Positions 1 to 8,611 of a DNA stretch of 64,000 nucleotides are shown here, one piece after another. The notes beneath the pieces are model-generated. The model did no database searches. It worked only from the letters and a program-made list of their open reading frames with translations, and was not told where the DNA came from. Source of the DNA: CAYMDS01 sp964653195 (GTDB lineage Bacteria > Patescibacteriota > Microgenomatia > Levybacterales > UBA12049); assembly GCA_964653195.1 (NCBI GenBank), contig CAZZCX010000001.1, forward strand, positions 1 through 64,000. The letters are read 5' to 3'. The translations under genes were made by a program, and so were the position numbers. Positions within the stretch are counted from its first letter, which is position 1; each line of letters starts with the position of its first letter.

Positions 1-56
1 ATTGATGCTTCTGCTAGAAAAATATGCTACACTATAGCTAGCAAATCAGAAGAATT

Positions 57-671
57 ATGGCTAACAAGCTGTATACCAAAGATGAAATGAATTTTGAAGG
101 AATTTCTATGCAGGAAGGAAAATCTTCATCAACATTAAAGTTATTAGCATTCATGATCGTAACCGCAGTTATCTTGGGGCTTCTCATATTTACTGCCGGA
201 AGTTTCTTAGCAGGTGAAAGCGATGAGAATAAAGATACTCCTCAAATAACGATTCTTCCGACTTCATCAAGATTCACCGAGCCTACAGATTCACCTACTC
301 CAACAGAAACAGTAGATATAACTCAAACTGTTACGCCAAAAGTGACATCTAAGTTAACCCCCACAGTTACAAGTACGACAAAAAAATCAGTATTAACTAT
401 AGAAATTCTTAATGGTAGCGGTGTAAAAGGTGCTGCAGGAAAAATGAGCACTGAGTTAGTAAATGCAGGATATAGTGTTTCGCGAACCGGGAATGCTGAT
501 GCTTTCGATTATACCGGGGTCACGGTAAATATAAAAAAGAGTAAAGCTTCTTTATTGGATCAGCTTAAAAAAGATCTATCTGCCTCAGATTATATAGTCA
601 CCGAGTCTAAATCCGTTTTGGCAGAAACATCTACAGTAGATGCTGTCATTATATTAGGTGTGGTTGAGTAG
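57..671 (+). CDS. LytR_C domain membrane protein
   Basis: A 204-residue protein with a cytoplasmic N-terminus, one membrane segment at about residues 28-52 and a long Ser/Thr/Pro-rich linker (about 70-110). The C-terminal globular domain (about 113-204) begins LTIEILNGSGVKGAAGKM. That opening, with an NG[SA]G motif followed by a repeated beta-alpha pattern, is characteristic of the LytR_C domain (PF13399), which is often attached to or encoded near LytR-CpsA-Psr cell-wall ligases. Here it stands alone; the LCP enzyme of this window is at 39.8 kb. The domain should lie outside the membrane, probably acting in cell-wall assembly, but its biochemical role is not known. The ATG at 57 follows a weak purine stretch. 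Confidence 0.75.
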   Translation: MANKLYTKDEMNFEGISMQEGKSSSTLKLLAFMIVTAVILGLLIFTAGSFLAGESDENKDTPQITILPTSSRFTEPTDSPTPTETVDITQTVTPKVTSKLTPTVTSTTKKSVLTIEILNGSGVKGAAGKMSTELVNAGYSVSRTGNADAFDYTGVTVNIKKSKASLLDQLKKDLSASDYIVTESKSVLAETSTVDAVIILGVVE

Positions 672-743
672 CCTGCACGTGATTGATATTTAGTTGGTTG
701 CGAATACCCATATTTGATGACTTGAATCTGAATTTTGAATAAT

Positions 744-1706
744 ATGTACGATGTTCTCTGTATCGGAAATGCTCTTATCGATGCTTTCCTCACGATTGGT
801 GATGCCAATAAACATTTACGCATCGATGATAAAACGAATGAATTGTGTGTTAAAAAAGGTGAAAAAATTCCGCTTGAGAATGTAAACTTTAATCTAGGTG
901 GAAATGCGTGCAACGTCTCCGTGGGGTTGACGAGATTGGGTTTAAAAACTTCTTTGGTAGTTGAGTTCGGTAGCGATGCTTTTGCTCATAAGATTAAAAA
1001 GGAATTAGAGGAAGATGGAGTAAATATAAACCACGCAGTTACTACACCAACTTCAACCTCATTTGGAGTTGGAATAAATTTCAAAAACGAGCGGTCTCTT
1101 TTCGTTTGGCATGTTGAACGAAGACATGAATTTAAATTTGAACAATTACAAGCCAAATGGGTTTACTTATCATCAATCGGGGAAAGCTGGAGACATGTTT
1201 ATCGTAGTATTCCTTCTTACATAAAGAGTACAGGCCATAAGCTTGCGTTCAATCCGGGTACTAGGCAAATTGAGGCTGGAGTAGAAATAATACAGTCTAT
1301 ACTTACATTAACTGATGTTTTATTTGTAAACAAAGAAGAAGCTATACGGATTATTTATGGTAAAGATAGGATTCTACCCGGTAATAATCTTAAACAAGTG
1401 AAGAGCTTGGCTATAAAACTTCAGGATATGGGACCTAAAATTGTTGTTATAACTGACGGACAAAGAGGATCGTTTGCATTGTCTCATGATAAAGAGTTCT
1501 TTCATGAACCTGTTATTGATGTAGCTGTCATTGAGAAGACAGGTGCGGGAGATGGATTTGGTGCTGCATTTCTTGCTGCTATAATCAGAGGGAAAGAAAT
1601 ACATGATGCGCTGCTGTGGGGAACATGTAATGCTTCATCTGTTATAGGTAAGGTAGGTGCGCAGCCTGGTCTACTTACTGAGCAACAGATTCTAAGAAAA
1701 CTATAA
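744..1706 (+). CDS. PfkB-family carbohydrate/nucleoside kinase
   Basis: A PfkB (ribokinase-like) kinase of 320 residues. Visible signatures are the N-terminal CIGNALIDAF strand, the substrate-side glycine motif NFNLGGNACNVSVGL, and the C-terminal anion-hole/catalytic motif KTGAGDGFGAAF containing the catalytic Asp. The family phosphorylates sugars or nucleosides with ATP; the substrate cannot be read from the sequence. It is directly followed by a ribose-phosphate isomerase and a ribulose-phosphate epimerase, so a pentose or nucleoside substrate is plausible (inference). I chose the ATG at 744; a TTG in the same frame at 735 would add three residues. Confidence 0.85.
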   Translation: MYDVLCIGNALIDAFLTIGDANKHLRIDDKTNELCVKKGEKIPLENVNFNLGGNACNVSVGLTRLGLKTSLVVEFGSDAFAHKIKKELEEDGVNINHAVTTPTSTSFGVGINFKNERSLFVWHVERRHEFKFEQLQAKWVYLSSIGESWRHVYRSIPSYIKSTGHKLAFNPGTRQIEAGVEIIQSILTLTDVLFVNKEEAIRIIYGKDRILPGNNLKQVKSLAIKLQDMGPKIVVITDGQRGSFALSHDKEFFHEPVIDVAVIEKTGAGDGFGAAFLAAIIRGKEIHDALLWGTCNASSVIGKVGAQPGLLTEQQILRKL

Positions 1707-1715
1707 GGGTCTATT

Positions 1716-2165
1716 ATGAAAATTTTTATAGGCACTGATCATAGAGGTTATGGTCTAAAAGTGATTATTAAACAATGGTTGATTGATTTTGGTTATGAAG
1801 TTATTGATATGGGAGCTTTTGCATTAGATCCTGATGATGACTATACAGATTATGCCTTATCAGTCGCACATAATGTTTCAAAGGACAAAAACTCATTAGG
1901 TATTGTTTTTTGTGGAAGTGGTGTGGGGGTTGATATCGTCGCAAATAAAGTTGATAGTGTTAGGTCTGGATATGCTTCATCCAGAAAAGAAGTGGAAAGT
2001 GCTAAAAGAGATGATAATATAAATGTTTTAGCTATTGCTGCTGATTACACTGATGAGAATAACGCTAAAGAATTTATTAAGGTTTTCTTAGATACAAAGT
2101 ATATAAAAAAGGTGCGATATGAACGACGAATTAATAAAATAAAAAAAATAGAATTAACAAACTGA
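1716..2165 (+). CDS. rpiB: Ribose 5-phosphate isomerase B (RpiB/LacAB family)
   Basis: A 149-residue RpiB-family isomerase that interconverts ribose 5-phosphate and ribulose 5-phosphate in the cytoplasm. The N-terminal GTDHRGYGLK carries the usual Asp-His pair, and FCGSGVGVDIVANKV is the active-site cysteine/phosphate-binding loop. The usual LARxHNDANVLALG segment appears as AKRDDNINVLAIA, so the histidine normally used in ring opening is an aspartate here. That may mean altered chemistry or substrate. The gene starts 9 nt after the kinase and 15 nt before the epimerase, giving a compact pentose-phosphate cluster. Confidence 0.85.
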   Translation: MKIFIGTDHRGYGLKVIIKQWLIDFGYEVIDMGAFALDPDDDYTDYALSVAHNVSKDKNSLGIVFCGSGVGVDIVANKVDSVRSGYASSRKEVESAKRDDNINVLAIAADYTDENNAKEFIKVFLDTKYIKKVRYERRINKIKKIELTN

Positions 2166-2180
2166 TCCTTTGAAGTAAAT

Positions 2181-2831
2181 ATGTTAATGTTTGAAATTAT
2201 TCCAGCCATACTTGAGAAGGAATGGGGTGAGATTGAGAAGAAAATTGAATTAGTTAAACCATTTACCAAGTCTGTCCATATAGATATAATTGATGGTAAG
2301 TTTACAGATAATATTACCTTTTTAGATCCAGCGCCATTTAAGAAATACACCAATGATCTATTCTTTGAACTACACATGATGGTTGAAGATCCTGTTTCCT
2401 ATTTAAAGTCTTGGGCAGATGTAGGTTTTAAACGTTTTTTAGGACACATTGAGAAAATGCCAGATCAAGAAGAATTTGTAGCAAAGGCACAGCAATTGGG
2501 CGAAGTAGGGTTGGCCTTAGATGGCCCAACTGAGTTTTCAGATGTTAAAGTACCCATTATAGATTTGGATACGCTCTATTTTTATACAGCAGAAAGCGTA
2601 GGTCATTCAGGTGCAGTTTTGAGACAAGATAGACTAGAAAAATTCCGAAAATTTGCAGAAGAAAATTCAATACCTATCGGGGTAGATGGAGGTATAAATG
2701 AAAATACGATTGTTGATGCATTTAAGGCAGGCGCACGGAGGTTTGGTGTAACGAACGGTATATTTAAGGCTGATAATCCACAGAAATCTTTTATAAAACT
2801 AAATGAGGCATGCAATAGATTATTGCGCTGA
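2181..2831 (+). CDS. rpe: Ribulose-phosphate 3-epimerase family protein
   Basis: A TIM-barrel protein of 216 residues of the ribulose-phosphate 3-epimerase family, which interconverts ribulose 5-phosphate and xylulose 5-phosphate. The catalytic pattern is present: HIDIIDGKF (His and Asp), ELHMMVEDP (second His) and GVDGGINENT (second Asp). The canonical SILSAD start is replaced by IIPAILEKEW and the DGHFVPN loop is DGKFTDN, so it is a divergent member. It is third in the kinase-rpiB-rpe cluster. Its 3' end overlaps the convergent penicillin-binding protein gene by 12 nt. Confidence 0.75.
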   Translation: MLMFEIIPAILEKEWGEIEKKIELVKPFTKSVHIDIIDGKFTDNITFLDPAPFKKYTNDLFFELHMMVEDPVSYLKSWADVGFKRFLGHIEKMPDQEEFVAKAQQLGEVGLALDGPTEFSDVKVPIIDLDTLYFYTAESVGHSGAVLRQDRLEKFRKFAEENSIPIGVDGGINENTIVDAFKAGARRFGVTNGIFKADNPQKSFIKLNEACNRLLR

Positions 2832-5027
2832 GTAAAACTTCGCTCTTGGATTTATTCCGCAGTTGACAGATTGCTCTGTGCCTTTGTAAAAGTATTCCAT
2901 TTTTCCAAAGCAAAATTTAGTTACTATATCAGATGGTGGTTTTTGGATAGTGTCTTTTTTGGTGCCCAGTAAATTTACCATGACTGTATGCCAAATGGGT
3001 GCTGCACCTGTGATACCGGATGCAAGTGTAGGATGCATAGGGCTATTGTCATTATTACCTACCCATACAGTTACGACATAATCTTTTGTATATCCTATCG
3101 CCCAATTGTCTCGTTTGTCATCTGTTGTGCCTGTTTTGACAGCGACTTTATGGCCTGGAATTACGAGTTTTGAGTTTGATCCGAATACAACACTTCTCGT
3201 CTGATTGTCACTTAATATGTCTGATATTATAAACGCAATTCCTTCTGGAAGAGCTCTTTTTCCGCTGTTTTCTCTTTTTTGTTCAAGTATATTCCCTTTA
3301 GAATCCGTTATAAGAAGAATTGGTTCCAAATCTACCTGCATTCCATTGTTACTTAGAGTACCAAATACTTTTGCCATATCAAGCATTGTAGTTTCAGCGC
3401 CTCCTAAAGTGACAGATAATCCATAAGCTGATGGGTCGGTCCAACTCGTAACTCCCATTTTTTGTGCAAGAGAAATCATCTCATTTATACCTACTCTTTG
3501 CAGCGTTTTTACAGCAGGCAGATTTAAAGAATTTGCCAGTGCAAAGCGTAGATTTACTCTACCGAAATATTTTCCATCATAATTTACAGGTTTATATGCA
3601 GATACTCCATCGCCTGTAAAAACTGATGGAGAATCATCGATTAAAGATGCCGGTGTCATTCCTTTAAGAAGTGCTGCGCTATATGTAATTACTTTAACGG
3701 TAGATCCTGGCTGCTGCGGTGAGGTAGCTATATTTACATTTCCTCCCTTATCGTCAAAATAGTTTTTACTTCCTACCATTGAGATGATATCGCCGTTTTT
3801 TGGATCGGTAATTAATAATGCTCCATTTGTAAGATTAAGATATGCATTATTAGCTACTTCTTCTTCTACGGTTTTTTCTGCTAACTCCTGTTTTTTTATA
3901 TCCAGACTTGTAATAACTCGAAGTCCTCCGCGTTCTACAGCTGCTAATCCGTGCTTTCTTACTAAGAGGTCTCTTATATACATCACGAAGTGGGGAGCTA
4001 GGAGAGGAGCTTTAGGTTGTTTAAATCGTAAATTTACTTTTTCAGCATCAGCAGCTTGTTTCTTGGTTATATGCCTTAGAGCCACCATTCTTTTCAATAC
4101 TTCTTTTTGACGGTTTTTCCAAAGAGTTGGATTTTCAGCATAAGGCGAATAAAAAGTAGGTGCTTGAACTAGTCCTGCTAGAAATGCACTTTCGGCGAGA
4201 GTTAATTGTTTTACATGTTTTCCGAAGTATACCTCAGATGCTGCTTCAATTCCCCATGCAGTTCCTCCATAAGGAACCTGATTAAAATACATTTCCAGAA
4301 TTTGATTTTTGGTATAAATATGTTCAGTCCAATAAGCGAGAACTATTTCTTTAATTTTCCTGGACACTTTTTTTTCACTTGTAAAGAATGATGATTTAAT
4401 AAGCTGCTGTGTTATGGTAGAGCCCCCTTGAATATTTGACCCATCCATTATATTTTCTTTCAGTGCGCGAATTATTGAAGTAATATCAAAGCCCGGATGT
4501 TTATAGAAATTTTTATCTTCTATTGCAAGTGTTGCAAGTTGCAAGTGTTTAGGAATGTCTTTTAATGATACAAGAGTACGATTTTGATCTGTATATATTT
4601 CATAAAGAAGTACTTTATTTCTGTCATAAATTTTTGTAGTTTGAGGAATTTGTTGGAGTGATAGTTCCTGAGGATTTGGTAAATCCTGTAAAAAAATTAA
4701 GGCAAGAAGAGGTATATATACGAAAACAGTAGCAAAGAAAATACCTAATGAAAAATATTTCAATTTGCTTTTAAGAGAAAAAAAGAGAGATGTTTTGTGT
4801 CTTTGTCTTTTTCTTTTAAAGCGTAATTTTAATAATTTAAACAGTTTTCGTTTACGTGCATTTATCGATGATAGAGAGAATGTATATTTATTTTTAGCAC
4901 TTTTTAAAATATTAAAAAATTTAAGAGAAAAAATTAAAAAGTAAATAAGTAAGGTATAAAATAATTTATTTTCAGGAGGACTGGTCACGTATTTGTTTGT
5001 AGCAAGAGCTAATAATCTTTCAAGCAT
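2820..5027 (-). CDS. Class A penicillin-binding protein (PBP1a-type)
   Basis: A bifunctional peptidoglycan synthase of 735 residues. After a basic N-terminal region with a hydrophobic stretch (about 22-42) and a membrane anchor (about 93-115) comes the GT51 glycosyltransferase, with EDKNFYKH (from residue 170), GGSTITQQLIK and EMYFNQVPYGG. The transpeptidase follows with SxxK as STVK (Ser about 442), SxN as SLN, and KTGT near residue 630. It should polymerise and crosslink glycan on the outer face of the membrane. It is paralogous to the next gene at 5290-7509. A TATGAT -10 at 5036-5041 lies 8 nt before the ATG. Confidence 0.93.
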   Translation of the reverse strand: MLERLLALATNKYVTSPPENKLFYTLLIYFLIFSLKFFNILKSAKNKYTFSLSSINARKRKLFKLLKLRFKRKRQRHKTSLFFSLKSKLKYFSLGIFFATVFVYIPLLALIFLQDLPNPQELSLQQIPQTTKIYDRNKVLLYEIYTDQNRTLVSLKDIPKHLQLATLAIEDKNFYKHPGFDITSIIRALKENIMDGSNIQGGSTITQQLIKSSFFTSEKKVSRKIKEIVLAYWTEHIYTKNQILEMYFNQVPYGGTAWGIEAASEVYFGKHVKQLTLAESAFLAGLVQAPTFYSPYAENPTLWKNRQKEVLKRMVALRHITKKQAADAEKVNLRFKQPKAPLLAPHFVMYIRDLLVRKHGLAAVERGGLRVITSLDIKKQELAEKTVEEEVANNAYLNLTNGALLITDPKNGDIISMVGSKNYFDDKGGNVNIATSPQQPGSTVKVITYSAALLKGMTPASLIDDSPSVFTGDGVSAYKPVNYDGKYFGRVNLRFALANSLNLPAVKTLQRVGINEMISLAQKMGVTSWTDPSAYGLSVTLGGAETTMLDMAKVFGTLSNNGMQVDLEPILLITDSKGNILEQKRENSGKRALPEGIAFIISDILSDNQTRSVVFGSNSKLVIPGHKVAVKTGTTDDKRDNWAIGYTKDYVVTVWVGNNDNSPMHPTLASGITGAAPIWHTVMVNLLGTKKDTIQKPPSDIVTKFCFGKMEYFYKGTEQSVNCGINPRAKFYSAQ

Positions 5028-5035
5028 ATTGTCAA

Positions 5036-5090
5036 ATCATATACTGCTAAATATCTCATTAGACTAGTATAATCTGGCAAAATTATACTA
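5036..5090 (-). promoter_or_regulatory. Promoter and 9-bp dyad upstream of the PBP gene
   Basis: Read on the minus strand, a TATGAT -10 (5036-5041) sits 8 nt from the ATG at 5027. Just upstream is a perfect inverted repeat, TAGTATAAT (5065-5073) and ATTATACTA (5082-5090), with an 8-nt spacer. Its position around -40 to -60 suits a regulator site, but AT-rich -10-like sequence can also create such symmetry. Confidence 0.35.
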
Positions 5091-5289
5091 AACGAATGAA
5101 GTGTTGAAAAGAAGGAAAATACGTGAATAAGAAGATCTAAATCATATTAAATTACTTTATTTTTAATAACTTCTTAAATATACGAAATTGATAGAATTTA
5201 TTCCCGTTTAATTTATAAGGGTTCAGCTATGAAGTTACTCAGGTGACAGTAATCGCATAAAGTAAATTCTTAATAATTCAAATTTAGAT

Positions 5290-7509
5290 TTACGGAGTGA
5301 CAGAAGGAGATGGGTGTGGGCAGGTGAGACAATACCTGTTTTTTAGAGGATCTGTAATGACGATTTCCATTCTTTCTTCTACGTTTTCAGTTTGTCCGTC
5401 TTTTGCAAGTTCATTTGAATTTTTATCAATGAAAACTTTTTGTCGCCCCGGATCTATTTCTTTTGGCTCAGTACCCTTTATGAAATATTCGAAACGTGAT
5501 GGACACTTATCGGGAGTTCCGTCAGGAGGAGGGAGTAGACCTGAAGTTGCACATACTGTCATGCCTCTTACATCGGAAGGAATTTTTGGCCATTTCGCAG
5601 GCTTTTTCGAAACTAATTGCTTCATAACTTTATTCCAAATAGGTGCAGCACCTGTAACTCCTGAAACAATATTTCCCATAGGTGTGTGATCATTGTTTCC
5701 TACCCAAGTCACAACTACATAATCTGAAGTGTATCCGATAGTCCAGTTGTCCCGATAATCATTTGTAGTTCCGGTTTTAACTGATACAGGTTGGTTGCCT
5801 ATCTTGAGCAATGAATTTGAGCCAAAAGCTCCCGATCTTGCTTCATTATCTAAAAGAATATGAGTGATTATATAAGTGACACCTGAAGATAATACTTTTT
5901 TGCCGAATATCGCACTTGAGGGTGGTGTATATTTTTCAAGCACTCTATTTTTGTTGTCTGTGATTTGGAGGATTGGGTGAAGCTCTACTCTATAGCCTTG
6001 GTTTGCAAAAACACCAAATGCTTTTGCCATATCAATCATAGTTACCTCACCTCCTCCTAAGGTTAGCGAGAGTCCATATCTGTCTGGCTCTTTGAATGTG
6101 GATATACCCATAGCGGATGCAGTTGCAATCATAGCTTCAAGACTATTTATTTTGAGCATTTCAACAGCCGGAATATTCTTAGAGTTACCCAATGCCTGGC
6201 GCATTTGAATTATCCCAGAAAATCTTCCATCATAATTTCTTGGACAATAAGATGGTGCGCCCGGATTTGAGAAACATATAGGTTGATCGACAAAAGGAGT
6301 GGCAGCAGTAAATCCTTTCAAGAGTCCAACTGCATAATTTATAGGTTTTATGGATGACCCTGGCTGTAAAAGTCTAAGGGTAACGTTAACATTTCCATCT
6401 GTTGTTTCCGTCTCAAAATAATCTCTGCTTCCAACCATTGCGAGTATCTCTCCCGTTGCAGGGTTTGTAACTAAAGCAGCACCATTACTGACTTTATTGT
6501 TTTTTAACGATGCTACTTCAGATGCGACAGTCTCTTGAACAAAATTTTGAATAGATAGATCAAGTGATGTTTTGACATTTAACCCTCCTTGCTCGACTTG
6601 TTTTACTCCATATTTTTCAATTAGCAAATCCTTTATATAAAAAACAAAATGTGGAGCAAGTATTTTATTCGATAATTTTTGAAAGTACAATTTTTCTTTT
6701 TTTGAGTTTTCCATCTCAGTTTTTGTTATATATTTTTGTTCATACATTTTCTGAAGTATTAACCATTGTCTATGTTTTGCCAATTCTGGATGAGTTCCGA
6801 ATGGGGAGTAACGTGAAGGTGATTCCGGAAGGCCTGCTAAATAAGCGCTTTCTGTAAGGCTTAAATCTTTTGCTCTTTTGCCAAAGTAAGTAAGCGATGC
6901 AGCTTCAATTCCGTATGAAGTACCCCCGTATGGGACTTGGTTAAGATACATTTCCAATATTTCATCTTTAGAATAAATAATTTCAGTTGCTATGGATAAA
7001 ACAATTTCTTTTACTTTTCTCTGAATTGTTCGTTCAGGTGTCAGAAGTGTCGTTTTTACAAGTTGTTGGGTCAGAGTTGAACCACCCTGGACCTGTTTTT
7101 TAAAAACAGTTGAATAGAATGCGCGAATAATTCCTCGCAAATCTATTGCACCGTGTTTATAGAAATCCTTATCTTCTATAGCGATGGTCGCGAATTGAAC
7201 GTTTTTTGGGATACTTGAGAGTGGGATAAATGTCTGGTTTCTATCATTATATATTGTGTAAAGTAAAGTATTTTTTCGATCGTAAATTTTTGTTGATTGA
7301 GGCTGTTTTTCTGCTTTAAGACCTGATGGAGAAGGTAGATCTTTAAGAATAAACATGTAAAAGCTCGCTATCAAAGCGAAGCTAAGGAGTAGAAAGAGAA
7401 AAGTGAAACGCAGGTGCGAAAGAAAGAAATTTCTATTTGATATTGATGATTTCCTGCGCAACTTTTCTTTTGATGATTGTTTATTTACAGACGACTTTCC
7501 CTTTTTCAT
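5290..7509 (-). CDS. Class A penicillin-binding protein (PBP1a-type), second paralogue
   Basis: A 739-residue bifunctional peptidoglycan synthase. A basic N-terminal tail and a membrane anchor (about 31-54) precede the GT51 domain with EDKDFYKH (about residue 112), GGSTLTQQLVK and EMYLNQVPYGG. The transpeptidase has SSIK (Ser about 385), SKN (in GNSKNIPAVE) and KTGTTND. The C-terminus extends past the catalytic domain with four cysteines (CATSGLLP, DKCPSRF, RYCLTC), which may form disulfides outside the cell; the neighbouring paralogue has fewer. The paralogues are 262 bp apart in the same direction, suggesting duplication and specialisation. A TATAAT -10 at 7519-7524 lies 9 nt from the ATG. 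Confidence 0.93.
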   Translation of the reverse strand: MKKGKSSVNKQSSKEKLRRKSSISNRNFFLSHLRFTFLFLLLSFALIASFYMFILKDLPSPSGLKAEKQPQSTKIYDRKNTLLYTIYNDRNQTFIPLSSIPKNVQFATIAIEDKDFYKHGAIDLRGIIRAFYSTVFKKQVQGGSTLTQQLVKTTLLTPERTIQRKVKEIVLSIATEIIYSKDEILEMYLNQVPYGGTSYGIEAASLTYFGKRAKDLSLTESAYLAGLPESPSRYSPFGTHPELAKHRQWLILQKMYEQKYITKTEMENSKKEKLYFQKLSNKILAPHFVFYIKDLLIEKYGVKQVEQGGLNVKTSLDLSIQNFVQETVASEVASLKNNKVSNGAALVTNPATGEILAMVGSRDYFETETTDGNVNVTLRLLQPGSSIKPINYAVGLLKGFTAATPFVDQPICFSNPGAPSYCPRNYDGRFSGIIQMRQALGNSKNIPAVEMLKINSLEAMIATASAMGISTFKEPDRYGLSLTLGGGEVTMIDMAKAFGVFANQGYRVELHPILQITDNKNRVLEKYTPPSSAIFGKKVLSSGVTYIITHILLDNEARSGAFGSNSLLKIGNQPVSVKTGTTNDYRDNWTIGYTSDYVVVTWVGNNDHTPMGNIVSGVTGAAPIWNKVMKQLVSKKPAKWPKIPSDVRGMTVCATSGLLPPPDGTPDKCPSRFEYFIKGTEPKEIDPGRQKVFIDKNSNELAKDGQTENVEERMEIVITDPLKNRYCLTCPHPSPSVTP

Positions 7510-7518
7510 GTATTACGT

Positions 7519-7554
7519 ATTATACTATGAATAAGTAATAGACAAAGATATAAG
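7519..7554. promoter_or_regulatory. Divergent -10 elements between PBP and CvpA-CAP genes
   Basis: The 54-nt gap between two divergent start codons holds a minus-strand TATAAT (7519-7524, 9 nt before the PBP ATG at 7509). It also holds a plus-strand TATAAG (7549-7554, 9 nt before the ATG at 7564). No good -35 is visible for either. The short -10 to ATG distances predict leaderless messages. Confidence 0.45.
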
Positions 7555-7563
7555 CTCATTTAT

Positions 7564-8598
7564 ATGCGTGAATATATATTATACTTTTTAACTTACTTTA
7601 AAGAAATTCCTACTTTCTTAGGTATTAACATATTGGATATTATCATAATTTTAATTTTGCTTTTTTATGCTTATGAGGGGTATGTTTTAGGGTTTATAAA
7701 TGCAAGTTTAGATTTAATAAGCTTCATTCTTTCTTTTATAATAGCTTTAAAACTTTATAACAGTGTAGGTCTTTTTTTAGGTGATACATTTGGAATTTCT
7801 CCAGGTTTTGCAAGAGCGGGTGGATTTTTTATAATTGCTTTGTTAAGTGAAATTGTTTTGGGATTATTGCTTCGTAAGATTTCGAAAAAAATTCCTGATA
7901 AGTATTATAACAATTCATCACCAATTTTAATCCGATTAAATAGCCTTCTGGGTATTATCCCGGGTGTTACCTCAGCCTTTATTATACTTTCTTTTTTACT
8001 TAGTGTTGTAATTTCATTGCCTTCATCTCCATTTCTCAAAGGTGCTGTCACTTCATCAAAGATAGGTAAAAGTATGGTAGCTAACGCTGGCAGGTTTGAG
8101 AAAGGCTTGAATGATATTTTTGGCGGAGCACTACATGAGACTATGAATTTTATAACCGTAAAACCGCAGAGCAACGAGACAATTAATCTTCGTTTTACCG
8201 TTTTTGACTCAAAAGTTGACCGTATAGCAGAAGAAGATATGCTACAACTTGTGAACAAAGAACGGATAAAAAATGGCATTTCTGCATTAACTGAAAATGA
8301 TGATCTACGAGAATTGGCACGTAATTATTCAGAAGATATGTTTTCTCGAGGTTATTTCTCCCATTATAATCTTGAGAATCAATCACCTTTTGTAAGAATG
8401 GACTTAGCAGGAATAGCTTATGGTTATGCTGGAGAAAACTTGGCTCTTGCACCTAGCACGGATCTTGCCATGCAAGGACTTATGAATAGTCCAGGTCACA
8501 GAGCAAATATTCTGAATGCTAATTTTACGAAAATAGGAATCGGCGTTATGGATGGCGGAGTCTATGGGAAGATGTTTACGCAAGAATTTACCGATTAA
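7564..8598 (+). CDS. CvpA-like membrane domain fused to CAP/SCP1 domain
   Basis: A 344-residue fusion. Residues about 20-165 form a four-helix membrane domain of the CvpA (colicin V production) type, with NILDIIIILILLFYAYEGYV and a GxxR-like helix pair. After a linker, residues about 218-344 form a CAP/SCP1 (YkwD-like) domain. Its hallmarks are LVNKERIKNGISAL, ELARNYSEDMFSRGYFSHYN, AGENLA, GLMNSPGHRANILNANFTKIGIG and the terminal FTQEF. The CAP domain should face outside. CAP proteins act as proteases, adhesins or lipid binders, and the function here is unknown. The gene is divergent from a peptidoglycan synthase. Confidence 0.88.
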   Translation: MREYILYFLTYFKEIPTFLGINILDIIIILILLFYAYEGYVLGFINASLDLISFILSFIIALKLYNSVGLFLGDTFGISPGFARAGGFFIIALLSEIVLGLLLRKISKKIPDKYYNNSSPILIRLNSLLGIIPGVTSAFIILSFLLSVVISLPSSPFLKGAVTSSKIGKSMVANAGRFEKGLNDIFGGALHETMNFITVKPQSNETINLRFTVFDSKVDRIAEEDMLQLVNKERIKNGISALTENDDLRELARNYSEDMFSRGYFSHYNLENQSPFVRMDLAGIAYGYAGENLALAPSTDLAMQGLMNSPGHRANILNANFTKIGIGVMDGGVYGKMFTQEFTD

Positions 8599-8611
8599 TT
8601 AAAACACATAT

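Noticed and set aside
8195..8452. ORFs on the strand opposite conserved genes, for example within the CvpA-CAP gene, ClpB and rpoB.
   Set aside because: They overlap well-supported conserved proteins, lack recognisable motifs, and have low-complexity composition typical of antisense reading.
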